Notes under the pieces: generated by a model
The model's database searches: none
What the model was told of the DNA's origin: nothing
What the model saw: the letters and a program-made list of their open reading frames with translations, nothing else
Translations under genes and position numbers: made by a program
Part shown: piece by piece, positions 38,501-53,500 of the stretch
Layout: every line of letters begins with the position of its first letter
How positions within the stretch are numbered: the first letter of the stretch is position 1
Source: Archilochus colubris
Taxonomy: Eukaryota; Chordata; Aves; Apodiformes; Trochilidae
Assembly (NCBI GenBank): GCA_023079485.1
Contig: CM041083.1
Coordinates: forward strand, 141,807,052-141,871,051
Direction: 5' to 3'
DNA length: 64,000 nucleotides

Positions 38501-41500
38501 GGTGACAGCTGACCAGAAGAGAGTTTGCTAATCTCTGAAAAAAGTGATTGCTGTCTGCTTGAAATAAGCTCTTAGAATTGACATATAGTTTGAAAATTAT
38601 GCTTACAGAAAAATGACCAATTCTCTTATTTCCAAGAAACCAGGTGTCTTAAAATTGTGGTATCTAAATGTTTGGAAACAATGTTTTCATTGCTCCTTAG
38701 GACTTCAGGAGGGTTGGGTTTGTTTTGTTTCCCCTTGTAAATTTAAATAAACCCATGGCAGGTGGTGTTGAAAGAAATGTGTAAGACCCTAAAGTGAATT
38801 TCAGTTTGGTTTCTAAAATTATAGGTAATGTTAGAAGTTTCTTTTTACCAAAAGTATGTTGGTCAAGTGTCTACTTGCATTTTAAACTTTTCCTTTAAAC
38901 TTTACCTTTTGCCCTATTTTTCTTGTTTTCTTTACAACCTAATTCTAACCTGTGCATTGCTTCTATAATATTTTGATGTGCTGCACTTGTATCATCTGCA
39001 GCTTTAAAATGCTGCTGTCTGCCTACTGAGATAACTCACTTTTAATACTGCATTGTTCTTTGGAAAGTGTGACTGGCCAGGTGGTGTGTAGATCTTTGAA
39101 TTATTGATAGATTGCTCTACTCAAAGGCGGGAGGGTTTTAAACAGTTTATTATTTTAATAATTTTTTTTAATGCTTCGTAAGTGCCATTTCTTTGTTTGG
39201 CTACATGGCCTCTTACCACTATCATTGTTATCTATGTGTATATTACTCCTGAGACTTAGTTAGGGGGGTATCTGTGTTTACCTGCATTCACTGCTCTGAT
39301 CAGACTCTGCAAAACAAGTCATGATCTGTGTTGTTTTCCCCCCATATCCTGCAAGCAGCTGCAGCAATTTCATGCATCAAGTATGTTGAGTTTGCTGTTA
39401 TGTAATAGATTCATGCTGTAGTTACTTCCTGATGAAGAAGGATGTACATATGCATAGCTGTGTGTTTTAAGTCCGTCTGCTGTCATAGTGGCTGGTCTTT
39501 GAGGAGAGAAGCAATGAAAAGTGTCTGTTAGTTTAGAACTTTGTGAATCTTTATTTTACTGGCAGATATCAGTGTTATGTTTAATCACTTCAGATACTGA
39601 AGGTTTTTTACAGGCTTACAAGAAATAATCTGCTAAAGAAGCTCCTAAAGCAAGGAGTTTTGTCTGTAAAAGAGAACCTGGACTTCATATGAATAAACCA
39701 AGAAAAACTGTAATATAAACCAAATCTTCCTATGATGTTACTGGTCCATGCTATACAAAAAAGGTGCGGATGGGGTGCAGAGAGAGGGACACAAAGATCA
39801 CCAAAGGACTGGGACAAAGAAAGGCTGAGAGAACAGGGTTTGTTCAGCCTTGAGAAAAGGCTTATGGGAGACCTTACTGTAACATTCCAGTGCCTTAGGC
39901 GAGGCTACCAAGAAAATGGAGACTTCTTTTTTACAAGGAGTCAGGTGGAAAAGGTGACAGGTAGTGGGTACAGGTGACCCCTGGGGACATCCTGATTGGA
40001 AACAAGAAGAAAATTTTTCACAGTGAGTGAGAAGAGTTGGCCATTGGAATAATATTCCCAGGGAAGTGGTGGATTCCCCAACACTAGGAAGACTCAGCTT
40101 GACAAGGTGCTGGGCTGTCTCATCTGAACTGTGTTCCTCATTAGAAAGGCATGAGGTCCCTTCCAAATTGGCATTCCATGATTCTATTGAACCTGCCAGT
40201 GTAAATCTGTGGAAAGATCAAGTTCTTTCAGTAAACTAAATACATCTTTATTACCTGTGAATTTGTGTCTCAAGTCTTCAGTAAACCCCCTTCATTCCTC
40301 AGCTGCAGTACTTCCAGCCTGCACTTTAATTCCCATAGCTCTCTTCAGAAATCTCTCTTCCCTTCTCCTCCTGGTCTCTGTTCCTCCTTGCTTGCTGGCT
40401 GGAGTCCTGGCAGGATCACAGTACCTGACACTCCTCATTCTGTTCAGGCAGAGGAGAGGAAATGCTTAACCATAGAGCTTTCACTGCAGTCTTTCACACA
40501 GGGAGAGCTGATTGGAATTTTGTTCTACCAGTTCCTGGTAGAATAGTTCTGCAGTTTCTATGAAACCTGTTGAACTTGTAAACTTGATATCCCTGAGACT
40601 TTTTATTGTTGTTGTTTTCATTTAAACAAATTAGAAAGTTAAAGGACAATCCCCAAGGGACAGGATGGTGCAGGTGGATAGAGAAGTTAATTTCATAACA
40701 TTTCAGGTCTTTGGGCTTTGTTGTGGTTGTGAATATGTGTTGTTTTTTTAAGTTGTTTGGTTTGTTTTTTTTTTAAATAAACTTTTTATGGTTTTAATAG
40801 TTTGTTTTTATATTTTTCTGTAACTTGTATTGAAGAAGTTCAACGGAGATCCATTCTCCTCTGTTTTTTAGTGGATAATGAGTGAAGGAATTTATTATTT
40901 CATCTAGATACAAGTCATAACTAATGAAGTACTTTGGTATTGTTCTCCTGACTTTAGTTCATGCGAGGTGCTTGACCTGGAACTCTATTAGCAATTTTAT
41001 TTTTATTTGTAGCCCATGTAAAGACACTACAGCAGAATGCCAAAAATGTGAGAATTACTAGAGAAGTGTAGCTCTTGCCTAACTGCTGCTAGGTACACAG
41101 TTGAGGAATTAATGAAGATAAAACTCTTCCTGTTGTTTGTTATAACAGTGCCAATATTTGACTTTAATTAGCCTTGCAGAATACTTTTGAAAATCTTGAG
41201 GTTTTGTGCAATGACATGCATAATACTTCAGAATTACTCAGAAACACTTCCTAATACTTAACTTTTCCCACCTGGTTCATCAGTTCAGTTTAAACTATCA
41301 ATAGTTGAACTGTTAAAATATTTTATAATTGTATTTTCAAGTCCCTAGTGCAAATGAGAGGTTGCTTAGTCTAGCAGTATAATTATGCTTTCTGGGAGGC
41401 ATTTAACTCATGTAGATTTATGATCTTGCAGTAGCCTGGTTATTGGCATTTTCTTCCCTGAAAGTAGAGTGATACCCTTGCTCCTTTTGTAGGTCAGTAT

Positions 41501-44500
41501 TATCAAATACTGTTAAATATTAATGATTCTGTCTGAGCAGAGTTTTTGCTAATTATATGAGGTACTGCTCTGTGCAAACTGGTTAATATATTTGTTGGTG
41601 TACAGTCGCATTCTCTTAGGACCATTGGATGGCATTTATATCACCAGACAGTCATACTTGGGCATTGCAAAAGAATATAACACATTCTGATTTAAAACTT
41701 CTCCATTCATTTCTGGACATTTTCATACATTTAATAATCAATTCCTAGTGTCTCCCAGGTGATTTTTCTCAATTGCAAATATGAGTTAATTTAAGAGATG
41801 AGTCAATGCTTAAAATATTTCTGCTTCTAATGGAGTTTTTCATTTCCATTTTCCTGTTTCTTTTGTACATATTTGTCCAGTCCAGCATCTTTTCTTTTTC
41901 ATTGGCTGAACTATTGCTGTATTTCTCTACAATTTTCTCCAAAATTTTTCTATTTAACTGACTAAATAAACACAAGGAGTCTGATGACTTGGGACACAAA
42001 ATTGTTATCTGCAAAACAGACTTAATATGCAAAAATCACTTAGATTTTATTTTCTTTTTTTACATGAAGAAAGGAAGTGTCAGGATTCAAGTAGCTGACA
42101 GCATACATTTACACATATTTTTGCTTAGGTACCTTTCCTCTCTGTTATTACAGTTATTCGTATATGAAGAGTGGAAATACAGCCAACATTTTGTACTTGT
42201 AAGGGCACTCAGCATTTCTATAGGGTTATTACTTGGTTGACTTCCAGGTCAGTAAGTGGGAATGTGACTATGCTGTAGAGACATTAATGCTGAGTGGCTC
42301 CTATCTCAGTATTACCAGATTATTAATCCTGACAGACTTTAGAGATAACTTTCATTAAAACAGTACTATTCAGCATGGTTAATAGAGAATTGTTGAATGA
42401 TGAAGAAGTGATGAGAGGTCACTGGCTTGTGATTCCTTTGTTAATATCTATGTGTTTAGAATTTGGTGCCAGTATCTCAGAGCCAGCTTTGAACTGAAGT
42501 GCTGAAACCATGTAAACTGGTTTAGAAAAAAACCCAAACACCTAAAACCAGCATACAGACTGAGTAACCACTGTTGTGGATATCTGAGTAAAGATCCACA
42601 GGCAGCATAATGCAGTGTGGGTGCCTGATGAAAACCACTGTGTTGTTCCTCTGAGTGAGCTGAATTGTGGGACTGTGTGAAGCCCCACAGGATTTCAGTC
42701 TGTGGGGAAGGACAGGGACAGTTGAAGTGTGATAATGATTTCTTAAGAACTGGTTAGGCCTCACTGTTTCTTCCATCAGCATACAATAGCAAAGTGCAAT
42801 TATTTTGCACTATACACCTGTGTGTAGGTGAGTGTTTTCTCCCTTCTCAGGAGTGTTCCAGGCCAGGTTGGATGGGGCCTTGAGCAACCTGGTCAAGTGG
42901 GAGGTGTCCCTGCCCATGCAGGGGGGTTGGAACTGGGTGGTCTTTAAGGTCCTTTCTAGCTCAAACCATTTGATTCTGTAGTAAATTCTATATTATATAT
43001 AAATAATGTTCATGGGTACACTGGACTTTACTGGTTAGAAGTGGGTCAAAGGATTATAGCATAACATTTTATAATCTAAGTCACATATGTTTGTGCCAGA
43101 TTCAACCACAGCAATAAAGTCTCATGTCTACCTTTTATTTATTTATTTATTTAAATACAACTTTAACACCTTGCTAAACTGAGGGTTTGTTTTTTTTTTT
43201 TCAGCTGATGCAGCCCAACAGTTTCAGTATGCAGTGAGAGTTATTGGAAGCAACTTTGCTCCTACTGTTGAAAGGGATGAGTTTCTTGTAGCAGAAAAAA
43301 TAAAAAAAGAACGTAAGTGCACCTTTGTTTCTTTCTTCAAAATACGACTTGCTGTTCTTCAGGAAGTTAACTGACTGGTTTATTCCTCTGAAAATGGGAC
43401 TATTCTGCCTCACAGAAAATTATCTAATCTGTTACTAATGCTGAACTCCTGAAAATGTCATAATGGAAATTCCATTAATTCCCTAGTTAGCATTCCTGAG
43501 TGGCTATTTGTGTGCTCAGATTTTTCTGAATGCTCAGCTTAGACTTCCCTTGCTGCTATTTATTTTTTATTTTAGCCACCATAAAAATAAAGAACAATTA
43601 ATACTGAACTCCTTTCTTTTTAGTAGTACTTAGGGTTAATGAAGTCATAGTTCTTTTTAGAAGACTGATATTTTTGTGCCGTGCACTTTAGAAATAATTA
43701 CACTTGAGTGCAATTAAATTCATGAGCACCTGTGCAAAACTTGCTGAATGAGCATCCTGGGAATTGATGGAATTGTTTGTGACTTACCTGGTATTTCTTG
43801 CCTTCAGTTTCTGTACAAGTTTATCTGCAACCACCTTCTCAAAATCAAAACTTTAGACCCTGACAGTGTAAGTAATGCTGTAGTTATATTCCATTGTGTT
43901 CTGTGCTGCTCCGAGTCAAGTGTTGCACTGTGTGATTTCAATGGGGATGTGATGAAATCTTCTTTAAGAGCCAAATACTGCTTTCAGCAGATTATCTGTT
44001 CTGCAGTAGAATGTTCAGAAACAACTACTTAAAGTATGCTGATGAAATTAAAGCTTCTTATTTGAGCTTTGAACATTCAGTCAGGGAGCTAGAATTAGGG
44101 TAACTGAGCTGAAGTCAGTGTTTGTATCTGTTTTAAAGTACATGGGTATTTTTTGGTAACACATGACTTGCTTATAGGCAAACAAGCCTGTCAGAATTTC
44201 TCTAGATGCAACTCCAAAACACTGTAATCTACTGTATACACTTTTTCCATGATTAATTTCTAGTGGCTTTGGCTAGTACTAGGCAGGACAGCAGAGATTA
44301 TTTGGGCCTATTGCCAGGAGTGACTGGATATATTCTTCTAACTTTAAATTTACTTTGGAGTTTCCATACAGGAAATGACTTGGCAAAACCTACTTAGCAG
44401 TGGCTTTTGATGCTAATTAGCATTTCAACATTCAACAGCAATTTTCTTATTGATTAGGCATCTTCAGATGTGTTGGGGTTTTTTTTGTTGCTTTTTTAAA

Positions 44501-47500
44501 TACATCTCTTTCTGATGTAATGGCTTTTCTGAAGACACCTTAAAGCTTGAAGATGTTTTTCCTCTGAGCAAAGATTTCTGCTATGTAACTGGCAGTGATT
44601 GAGACTGTCATGTAACATAACATTTACATGACTTTGGAATTCTGCTTGACTTGGAGCAAGTGGCATTACTGCTTCTGTTTCTTGCTTTTGTTGCCTAAAC
44701 TAGGGCTTTTTTAATAGCATTTTTAAACCCAGTTTGCTTTCAGATTAATCTTAATTCCCTAAACCTTCAGAATGGCAGACTAGACTTTAAAAGGGCTCTT
44801 ACTTAGAACATGTATATTTATTTGTTCTAATAAAAACAGGTACTAGCACTCATCACTTCTGATGTAAGAAACTTCAGGAATGCAGATAAACTGAAAACTG
44901 TATGAGTAAATAAGGTGAAACAGTTAAGCATCATTACACTTTCTCGGGTACATTTTCTAGCTTACCACAAATACATAATTTCAGACATGACTGTTGTACT
45001 TCTTTCTACTTTTAAATCTATATTTCTTCTTTGAATAGTTGTGCGACAGAGAAGGGAAGCAGATGCTGCTTTGTTTTCAGAACTCTACAGAAAACTCAGT
45101 TCACAGGTACTGTAATGTATAAAGAACAAAGAAACTGAAAGCACACGTAATAAACATCCTTCTATCACTGTCAAGCTGGTTTGGACAATGCTCAGGTCAT
45201 TAACAATATTTTTGCTGAGATGATGGTTGAATACTGGAAGAGGTTGCTCAGGAAAGTTGTGGAGTCTACATCTTGGGAGATAGTCAAAACCTGATTGGAC
45301 ACAGTCATGGGCAATCTGCTGTAGACAACCATGCTTTGAGCAGCAAGGTTGGCCTTGACAATCTTCAGGTGTGCCTCCCAACCTCAACCATTTTGAAGTT
45401 TTTGTGAAAAAGTTTACATGTTACTTATTTTCTTCTTTTTTTTTTTTACCATGAGCTGGTTGCTATTAATTAGAAATTAATTTGGATTTAATTGTAAACC
45501 AGAAGAGAGTAAGTGACACATTTCTTGTTTGTGTCCACTTACATAAAGGAGCACTTGACAGGAAGGGACTCTGTAAAAATAGAAGTGTTCATTTGTTATG
45601 TGAAACTGGTGAGTTGTCTCATTGTTTATTTACAGCAATGCCTTGCCAAGTATTTGGGCTTTATTGACCCAGGGTTCAAACAGTCCTCATGCTTCTGAAT
45701 GTTTAAGTGTTCCAAGTCTTTAATGTTGAACGTTAAGGGTTTGTAGACTTTGATGGTTCTGCTAACACCATTGTTAGTCAATGAATACTGCATATTGGTA
45801 CTCTGTCAAAAGATGTTAGTGTTTAGAAAACCTACCATACAGGAAGATCCATGAGGAAGTGTGAGGATAGAAATTTAGCTAAGGTAGTTGAACAATGACT
45901 ACTCCTAATCTGTTTGGGATTCTCCATAAAATTGAGTATTTGGCAAAGCAGAATACAGTGGGCAGTAATAAAATAAGATTCCCTGTTATATAAACAGAAA
46001 ATTTGTCTTTATTTGGTCTTTGTATTTAGGAGAATTTTTTTTCTTTCTTCTTCCTATTTTTATTCATGACTTTATGTGTAAGTCATGGCTGCATTTTACA
46101 GGATAATTGTAAGATTTTAAGATTACAAAAATTATTTCCTGGAGAGCATGAGTAGTCAGAATTTGGTTCCGCATCTCCCATCTTCCATACTTAACTTACT
46201 CTTTAGTTAGTGCTTGGAGCTAGACTTATGGTGTAACTCTTCCTGTTTTCCTTATCCTATAGGTTTGTGTATTATTTGCATTGGTTTGTAAGTGAAGTGA
46301 GTGTCACTGGTTTGCAGACACCATGACTTCAAACATTGGTTTCAGCCTCTTCTTGCATGTATTACATGCATGATACTACTTTTTTAATACCATTTTCTGG
46401 AATGTGTTTCTATAGCTTATGTGCTACATTGCCATACCATTGCATTTGGCAAGCAACATAGCTGCAGGGCATGATGGCTTGAAACAACATTCCTTGTCTC
46501 TCTTTATATCAGTTCTCCCAAGTATGTAATACAAGCTTACATCAGCCATTTCCTCCTATTTTGCTGCCTGCTCAGATGCTTGAGGTTCTTCTAGCCTTCC
46601 ACCTTTTTTTTTTTCCTGTCCTAGCAGCTTGTACACATGAAACGGTGTAAGGTGAATTCTGCCTTTTTTAAAATTCACTCTACCAATTATTATCCAGCCT
46701 GCTGTTAAGTTTATGGTGTGTAACCATTAGTGCATGAGGTTAGAGTGAGTCACAGAAGGAATATACATTTTCTGACTCAACAAGGCTTTTCCTTTCTCCA
46801 GCAATTCTCTTGAAAACAACCAGGAGAAAGAAAAAAGCTTGTGTGAATCTGTTTTAATTTCACTTCATCCATTACTCTAGAGAGAAAAAAAAGGTCAATC
46901 CTTGTTTTAGTGGCAGCTTGTGAGGTGAGCAAACTGCTCTTCTTGAGGCACTTAGACTCACTGTGTCCTGGCCAGTAGAAAAAGAGATAATGTTACTGCT
47001 CCTTTTTCACTGGTTGTTGTTGAGTTGCTGGATTAGTTGGTTTGCAGCAGATGCAATAGCTCTACTTTTCTTCTTGTGGAGATCAAAACAGAGTGCACTT
47101 CTGCTCTACATAATAATGTAGAATGTCTCCTTCTAAACTTAGATAATAAGGCAGAGCTTCAGTAAGTTTGGCTAGTGGGCTCTGTCCTGAAGAAAGAAAA
47201 GTTCTGTGGCCAAAATCTTAAACCATGTAATATATACACCCTAAATGCATAGTTTGCAGAGAAAAAGGAAAAATAGAAGATGAGAATGAAAATGTGCTTA
47301 AAAAGAGTTTCTAAGTTACCTTGGAAGTGCTTTCTGCAAGACTGATGGCACTAATTGACCTTGCTTCACAAGGGGTGGAATCTTTGTTGAATGTTGGTAC
47401 ACCTAAAGCTTCCTTTATATTCAACACTGCTTAGTATCCAGACCATGTCCTGATCAGTATTGTGTGGGAAGTTGTACAGGTTTCTTTGACATATTCCACT

Positions 47501-50500
47501 ACTTAATCTCAGCACAAGGTCCTATGTCTTTGATCAATTGAGATGGAAGTGTTACTGTCACAGAACAATGTAGTAACAAATCTTGAAACATACTTGTATC
47601 TAAAACATTTTAGTTATTTGCTCTCCAAAGTTCTTGCCGTAACTTGGGTTTTAGTATTGTTCTTTGTTCTGCTGGTAAGTTTTCAGATGGGATCTAAAGC
47701 TGCTGAGAGTGTTATTCCAACAGTCTGTATTTATTTGTGTGTTTGTTTGCTAGGGAATGTATTGCAAATTTTTCAAGTTTCATGTTAACAATGTTGGTAT
47801 CTTAAGCTTTGAAGACTTTGGTATGCTCTATAATGGCACTTAAAATAACAGAAATAGATAACCCTTAAACTTTCGAAGCTCCTCTTTAAAGGATAATGAA
47901 GGGGAAAGTGGAGAAAAGACAGTTCTTTGCTTAAAATTATACCAAAGATTTTCTTTCTTCACCTTTAGGTTAGTGTTGAATCCACATCTGAGACGTTTTA
48001 TGTAGTGAGAGTGTGTGGGAATTCTAATAGTTCAACTCTTTATAAACCTCTGTCTTAGTAACTGTGAATTTAAAATTGCTTGCTGATCTCAGGGCAGATG
48101 AGAGTTCATGAACCCAGTGGAGAAAATTAATAAAATTAGTAGCACAGAGGCTGCACTGCACACTCCTGTTGTGTTAAAGAACATGGCTCTGTGTTCCTCT
48201 TATTTGTGTGGAAAATTGATTTACATATGTACATGTTAGGTAGGCTGGATAATTAAAAAAAAAAAGTAATTCATTATTATCAGGTTGAACCAGCTCATTT
48301 CTGTTTGTCTTCATCTTTTTTTAAAGGGCATTTTGAAAAACAAATGGTCAATACTCTACCTCCTGCTTAGCCTTAGTGAAGATCCACGTAAGCAGTCAAA
48401 CAAGGTCAGTGAGCAGAATTTTTTTTACTTCTGGGAAGCAGTAAATTGTCACTTATTTTAGATGTCATTGAGAATCTCCTGAATGCTTCACGTTGTGTTT
48501 GTGGTGGTGGTGTGTGAGGCTGAAAGGAAGAACACACTTGACACAAGTATCTGCCTTTTTTCTGTGTAAAGTTTTTATAGTAAGCCTAAAATTATGGGCT
48601 GTCCAACATTTGTAGCTGAAGCTGTGATTTTATAGGCTGAGTGTGGTTTTATTGTTTGCTTTCTGATTGGTGGTGTAATGTCTGTTCACATACTAATGAG
48701 TTTGAAATGAAGTTAAGACAGCAAAATTCCTCCTTTGGTTGCAGCTCTGCTAGCAAGGAAGTACTTCTTGCAGCTATTACTAATGATAATTTCCAGGCAA
48801 AAATAAGCTATATTACTAAAAGTACTTTTGATGACTGTTAGGGCTTTTCTGTTGTCATTTTGATTGTAACAACAACTTTTCATGAATATGATCTTCAGGT
48901 TTTGTTTTGTTTTGAACTCTTGAATCTTACACTCCAGTTAACTAAAGTCATAATACTAACTGAAGACATGACTTTTGATAACTCAGATGTTTTTTATTCC
49001 TCCTTTTTCAAATCCTCTCTTTTTCAGGTGTCAAGTTATGCCACGCTTTTTGCTCAAGCATTGCCACGGGATGCTCACTCAACCCCTTATTACTATGCCA
49101 GGCCTCAGAGCCTTCCTCTGAATTACCAAGACCGCAGTGCTCAGTCTGCCCAGAGTTCTGGCAGCATGGGGAGCAGTGGGATCAGCAGCATCAGCCTCTA
49201 TACCCTGAATGGACCAACACCAACTCCACAATCACTCCTTCCAGGGTAAGTTAAACTCTTTTACCTTACGGATAGCTTGGGGAAGGCTAGAGATGATCTG
49301 ATTTTTTTTAATTTTTTTTTTTTTTTTAAATTTATTTTTCTTTCTTTCTTTGGTTTTCCCCACCCTCCCCATTTGTATGCTGTTGGAAATTCCTCTATAG
49401 GTGCTTGACTGGCTAAGTGTAACCATTCTTAAATTTACCTTAGCTGTCTGCTGAACAGTGGTGTTTTACTGGATTAACTCTTTTGGATTGTAGTGCCAAG
49501 TCCTCTTCCATATTTCTCAGTTCTCTGAGACCCTTCAAAACAGTCTTTATCTTTCCTGTGTAAATACCTTGGATTTCAAGTCCTCACTCAAGTTCCTTCT
49601 AGAAATTATTCCTAAGACAGAGTATAATAATTTGACTTAACCATCTTCCATTTTCAAATGAGTGACTTTCTTGCATGGTCCTTCTTTTTAAGCATGCTCA
49701 CAGCAGGTCACCTATTGTACTAGAGCAGTCTCACCTCTTGAGTATACAAGGGTTTTTTATTTGTTTATTTGTTTTTTAAATGTGTATAAGAGTTCATTGA
49801 AAAAAGAATTTTCTTTTTCTAATTCTTTTTCTAATAGATTTCTAAAACAACTACTGTTAACAGTGGTTTAATTGTCTGTTCATACCAAACAGATTCTACA
49901 TTTGGAATGGAAGCATTCAAATACCAAATAATTCCAATTTTTAAGGAATAAAAACGTGCCACATTAAGCCATAACATGATTCTGCAAGTATTGACTTGGT
50001 TAAAAAAAGCCAGTGCAGACTGTAACATGCTCAGAATCTGAGCCATTCTTGTGTCATTGGGTATCATGCTGAGTTATCCCTGTTACAAATCGTGACAGAC
50101 AGGTACTGCAGAGAGTCTGTGTTCTCTGGAGGGAAAATGAATGTGTGGAAATACATTGTTCCACAGAAGTTAAACATGGAAAAATGAACAAAAATTGTGA
50201 AAAATTATTTCCATAGTTGCTTCAGCCTTGCACAGAAATGTCTTGAAATAACGCCTTTGTCCAAAAAAACAGTGGGGACATCACTTTTCAAGATTAACTG
50301 TGGTTAATGTTGGAAAGACTCAAGAAAACATAATAAAAAGAAAAAACTAAATCATATGGGGTGCAGAAGTTAGCAAATCACTGGTATTTTGTCATAACAG
50401 AAACTTCATGGGTTATGGTAGGACCAATTTCCTAATATAATTTGAGAGCACCCTCAGCAAGTTTGCCAAGAACACCAAGCTGTGTGTAAGTGCACTCAAG

Positions 50501-53500
50501 ATGCTGGAAGGAAGGAATGCCATCCAGAAGGACCTTGACAGGGTTGGGAGGTGGGCCCATGCCACCCTCATGAAGTTCAACAAGGCTAAATTGCCTGCAT
50601 GTGGATTAGGGCAGTCACAAACATAAATACAGGCTGGGCAGAGAATGAATTGAGAACAGCCCTGAGAAAAGGGACTTGGACAGTGTTGGTTGATGCAAAA
50701 CTCAACATGAACTGTCAGAAAGCCATCTGTATCCTGGGCTGCATCAAAAGAAGCGTGGCTGCTTGTCTACTCTGCTCTTGTGAGATCCCACCTGGAGTAC
50801 TGTGTCTGGTTCTGGAGCCCTCAACACAGGAATGACATGGAGCTGTTGGAATGAGTCCACAGAAGGGCCACAGAGATGATGAGAGGGCTGGAACAGCTCT
50901 TCTATGAGGACAGGCTCGGGGAGTTGAGGTTGTTCAGCCTGGAGAAGAGAAGGCTCTGGGGAGATGTTATAGTGTCCTGAAGGGGCTTACAGGAAAGCTG
51001 GGGAGGGACTTTTTTCAAGTGTATGTAGTGATGGGAGGAGGCAGGAATGGTTTCAAGATGGAAGAGGTGAGATTTAGATTAGACCTGAGGAAGAAATTCT
51101 TTATGGTGAGGATGATGAAACATTGTAACAGGTTCCCCAGAGAAAGGGTGCCTGCCTCCTCCAGGGAAGTGGTCAAGGGGAAATGGGAGCTTGTCTAGAT
51201 GCTCCTCCTCAGTCATGTCCTCAGGCACTAGATACAAGCTATCCTGAGGAGCAGAGTAGTAGGAAAGGTAACTTTCCTATAAGTTCCTTTAATCCTTTTG
51301 GCAAGGAACAACAGTTTCAAGTGATAACAAAACTTAAATATTTATTGTTTATTATGACTATTATTTATAGTTAACTTCACTTCCAATCCACATCAGTATT
51401 TCTTCACATTTCAGTGTGAACAAAGTAATTCTTTGATATATTTGTCAAATTCATATCTTTCTTTTCTAGGAAGAGAAGGAAGCAATACATTGTCTGTAAG
51501 CTCTCACCTTTCTAAGGCTACTTTACTAAAACAAACAAACATAAGACCCAACTAAACTGAGAACACACCAAAAAAAAAAAAACAACCAACCACAAAACCC
51601 AAACTCAGGCTCAGGGCATTTTTCAGAATTTGCATAACCCAAACCAGGTGATGGTGCAGAATCAAAGTTTTTAAAGATGTTCCTTTCCTCCTTCTAGACA
51701 ATCCTTTCAAGCTCCAAGTGTTGGAGATTGCCTCCGTCAGCAGTTGGGGTCCCGACTGGCGTGGACTCTAGCGGCGAATCAGCCTTCTTTACAAAGCGCT
51801 ACCTCAAAAGGCTTCGCAAATCCTGTCTCCCGTGGGGTGCCAAGGTCGAGGAGAGAAGGGGATACAAGTGGTGAGCAAAGATGCTTTTGCTGAAGATAAC
51901 TTTTTACAATAGTTTTCTACATATTCTGTTTGTTTTTTAATGATTTTGAAATAGTTTTATAGGGTGCTGACCTTTTTGAGGAGTGTTTTGCTAGAACGTC
52001 TTCAATAGAATAATAAAGGCAAATGTGCATGACTAAGTACATTTGGCCAGAATTTCTTTGGCTGGCTGTTAATTTCTCTTTGTCGTGACTGGTTTGATAG
52101 TGTGTTCTTAAATGACTGCCTTAATTATAGTTTTTGTCAGAATCAAGTGATTGTGGTTTGTAGTGATCACACTTTTGATGATTAAGCTTCTGAAGATGCT
52201 ACTGTTTTTAGAAAGTCAGAGAGCTCAGTGAATAAAACTTGTTGAAATAGACTCATCTAATTGTGCTTTTATCTTTTAAAACTTGGAAATGTGCACTGCA
52301 ATAGACTCCTAAAACTGATTTTTTTTTAAATCAGGATACTTTGTAGTGTTTGAATTTAGAGAAATTGACATAACATATTGTTAATAGAATAAATATGGCT
52401 GATTTACTTCATTGATTGAAGTGATGCTAAGCTTGAAACCAATGCCTAGATGATCTATTCTGAATTTATATGTGTGCAACTAAGTGAAACTGTTGGAACA
52501 GATTTTCTCTGTGGATATTATGTAAGTTTCCACCCACTTCTGCAGTAAAAGGAGGAGACTTCTCTGGCTAGGAGAACTAATGGCATATCTTGTCATCCTA
52601 CAGTGCAGTTACTCTCTGGCAAAGAAAGATAGTATCTTTTTGAATGTTCTTTTTTTTTTTTTTTTAAATAATTCCTATATAAGTGTGGATAGTTAGAAGC
52701 TAAAATACAGTCTGTCTGTCAGCCCCTGCATCTTTATGAATAACATTGTACAAAGCAACAGTTTATACACCAAACATGGTTGTGCTGGTGTGTCTAAGGG
52801 CAGCATTTGACATTTAGAACCAAATTAACAATACTGTTCATGTGCAAGAGGATGTGTGTATATGTATAATATATTTATAAATTCACAAATATATCTATAC
52901 ACACATCATAGATTTAATATATAAATACAAAAAATATCTAAAATTTTGTAAAAATCTAGCACTGCATCTTGTTTTTATTGTAGTAATTCCTGTGAAGAGG
53001 AGTACAAATTTGTTTTATTCAGTCACCCAGCAGCTGTTACTTAATTCCTAGGGGGGGGGGGGTGTAAGGACTAAGAGTTGACTTTACATGTGTTCCCTTT
53101 TTGATGTGGAAATAGAACTGCATTTGAAATATAAAAGACTGTTATCAAGAAGATATATTTTTATGAATATTAAATTCTAACTAATTAAAAGGTTTTTTGT
53201 TCTTCTGAAGTTGTTGCTGTTAATTGCACTTTCTCTTACTGCTGTACTTGCACAGACAGTATAATCAGGAGCATTGTATGGCTGATATTAATACTTGCTG
53301 AATTATTTACCAGTTGAAGTAATGTATACTTGAATCTTCTACCATTTCACTAAGAGTTCCTAAAAGGAACTAAGTACTGTCATGCACACTGGGGTATTTT
53401 AAGAGTTATTAGAACACAGAGTCTGTGTTTTAAACAGAATCTTGAAAGGATGTCTGCTTTTGCCAAAATAAGAACAGAATTTATGTTTTGTTGGTTTTGT

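Larger units (their letters stand above)
32059..43204 (+). other. TUBGCP3: TUBGCP3 intron 1 (11.1 kb)
   Basis: Begins in the CpG island with GTAACG and ends with a T-rich tract and TCAG. It contains a 26-T run (32537-32562), an AT microsatellite (32673-32706) and CR1 copies in the + orientation at 33395-34484, 39768-40190 and 42850-42981. A TTTA repeat lies at 43133-43154. No other gene is evident inside it. Confidence 0.9.
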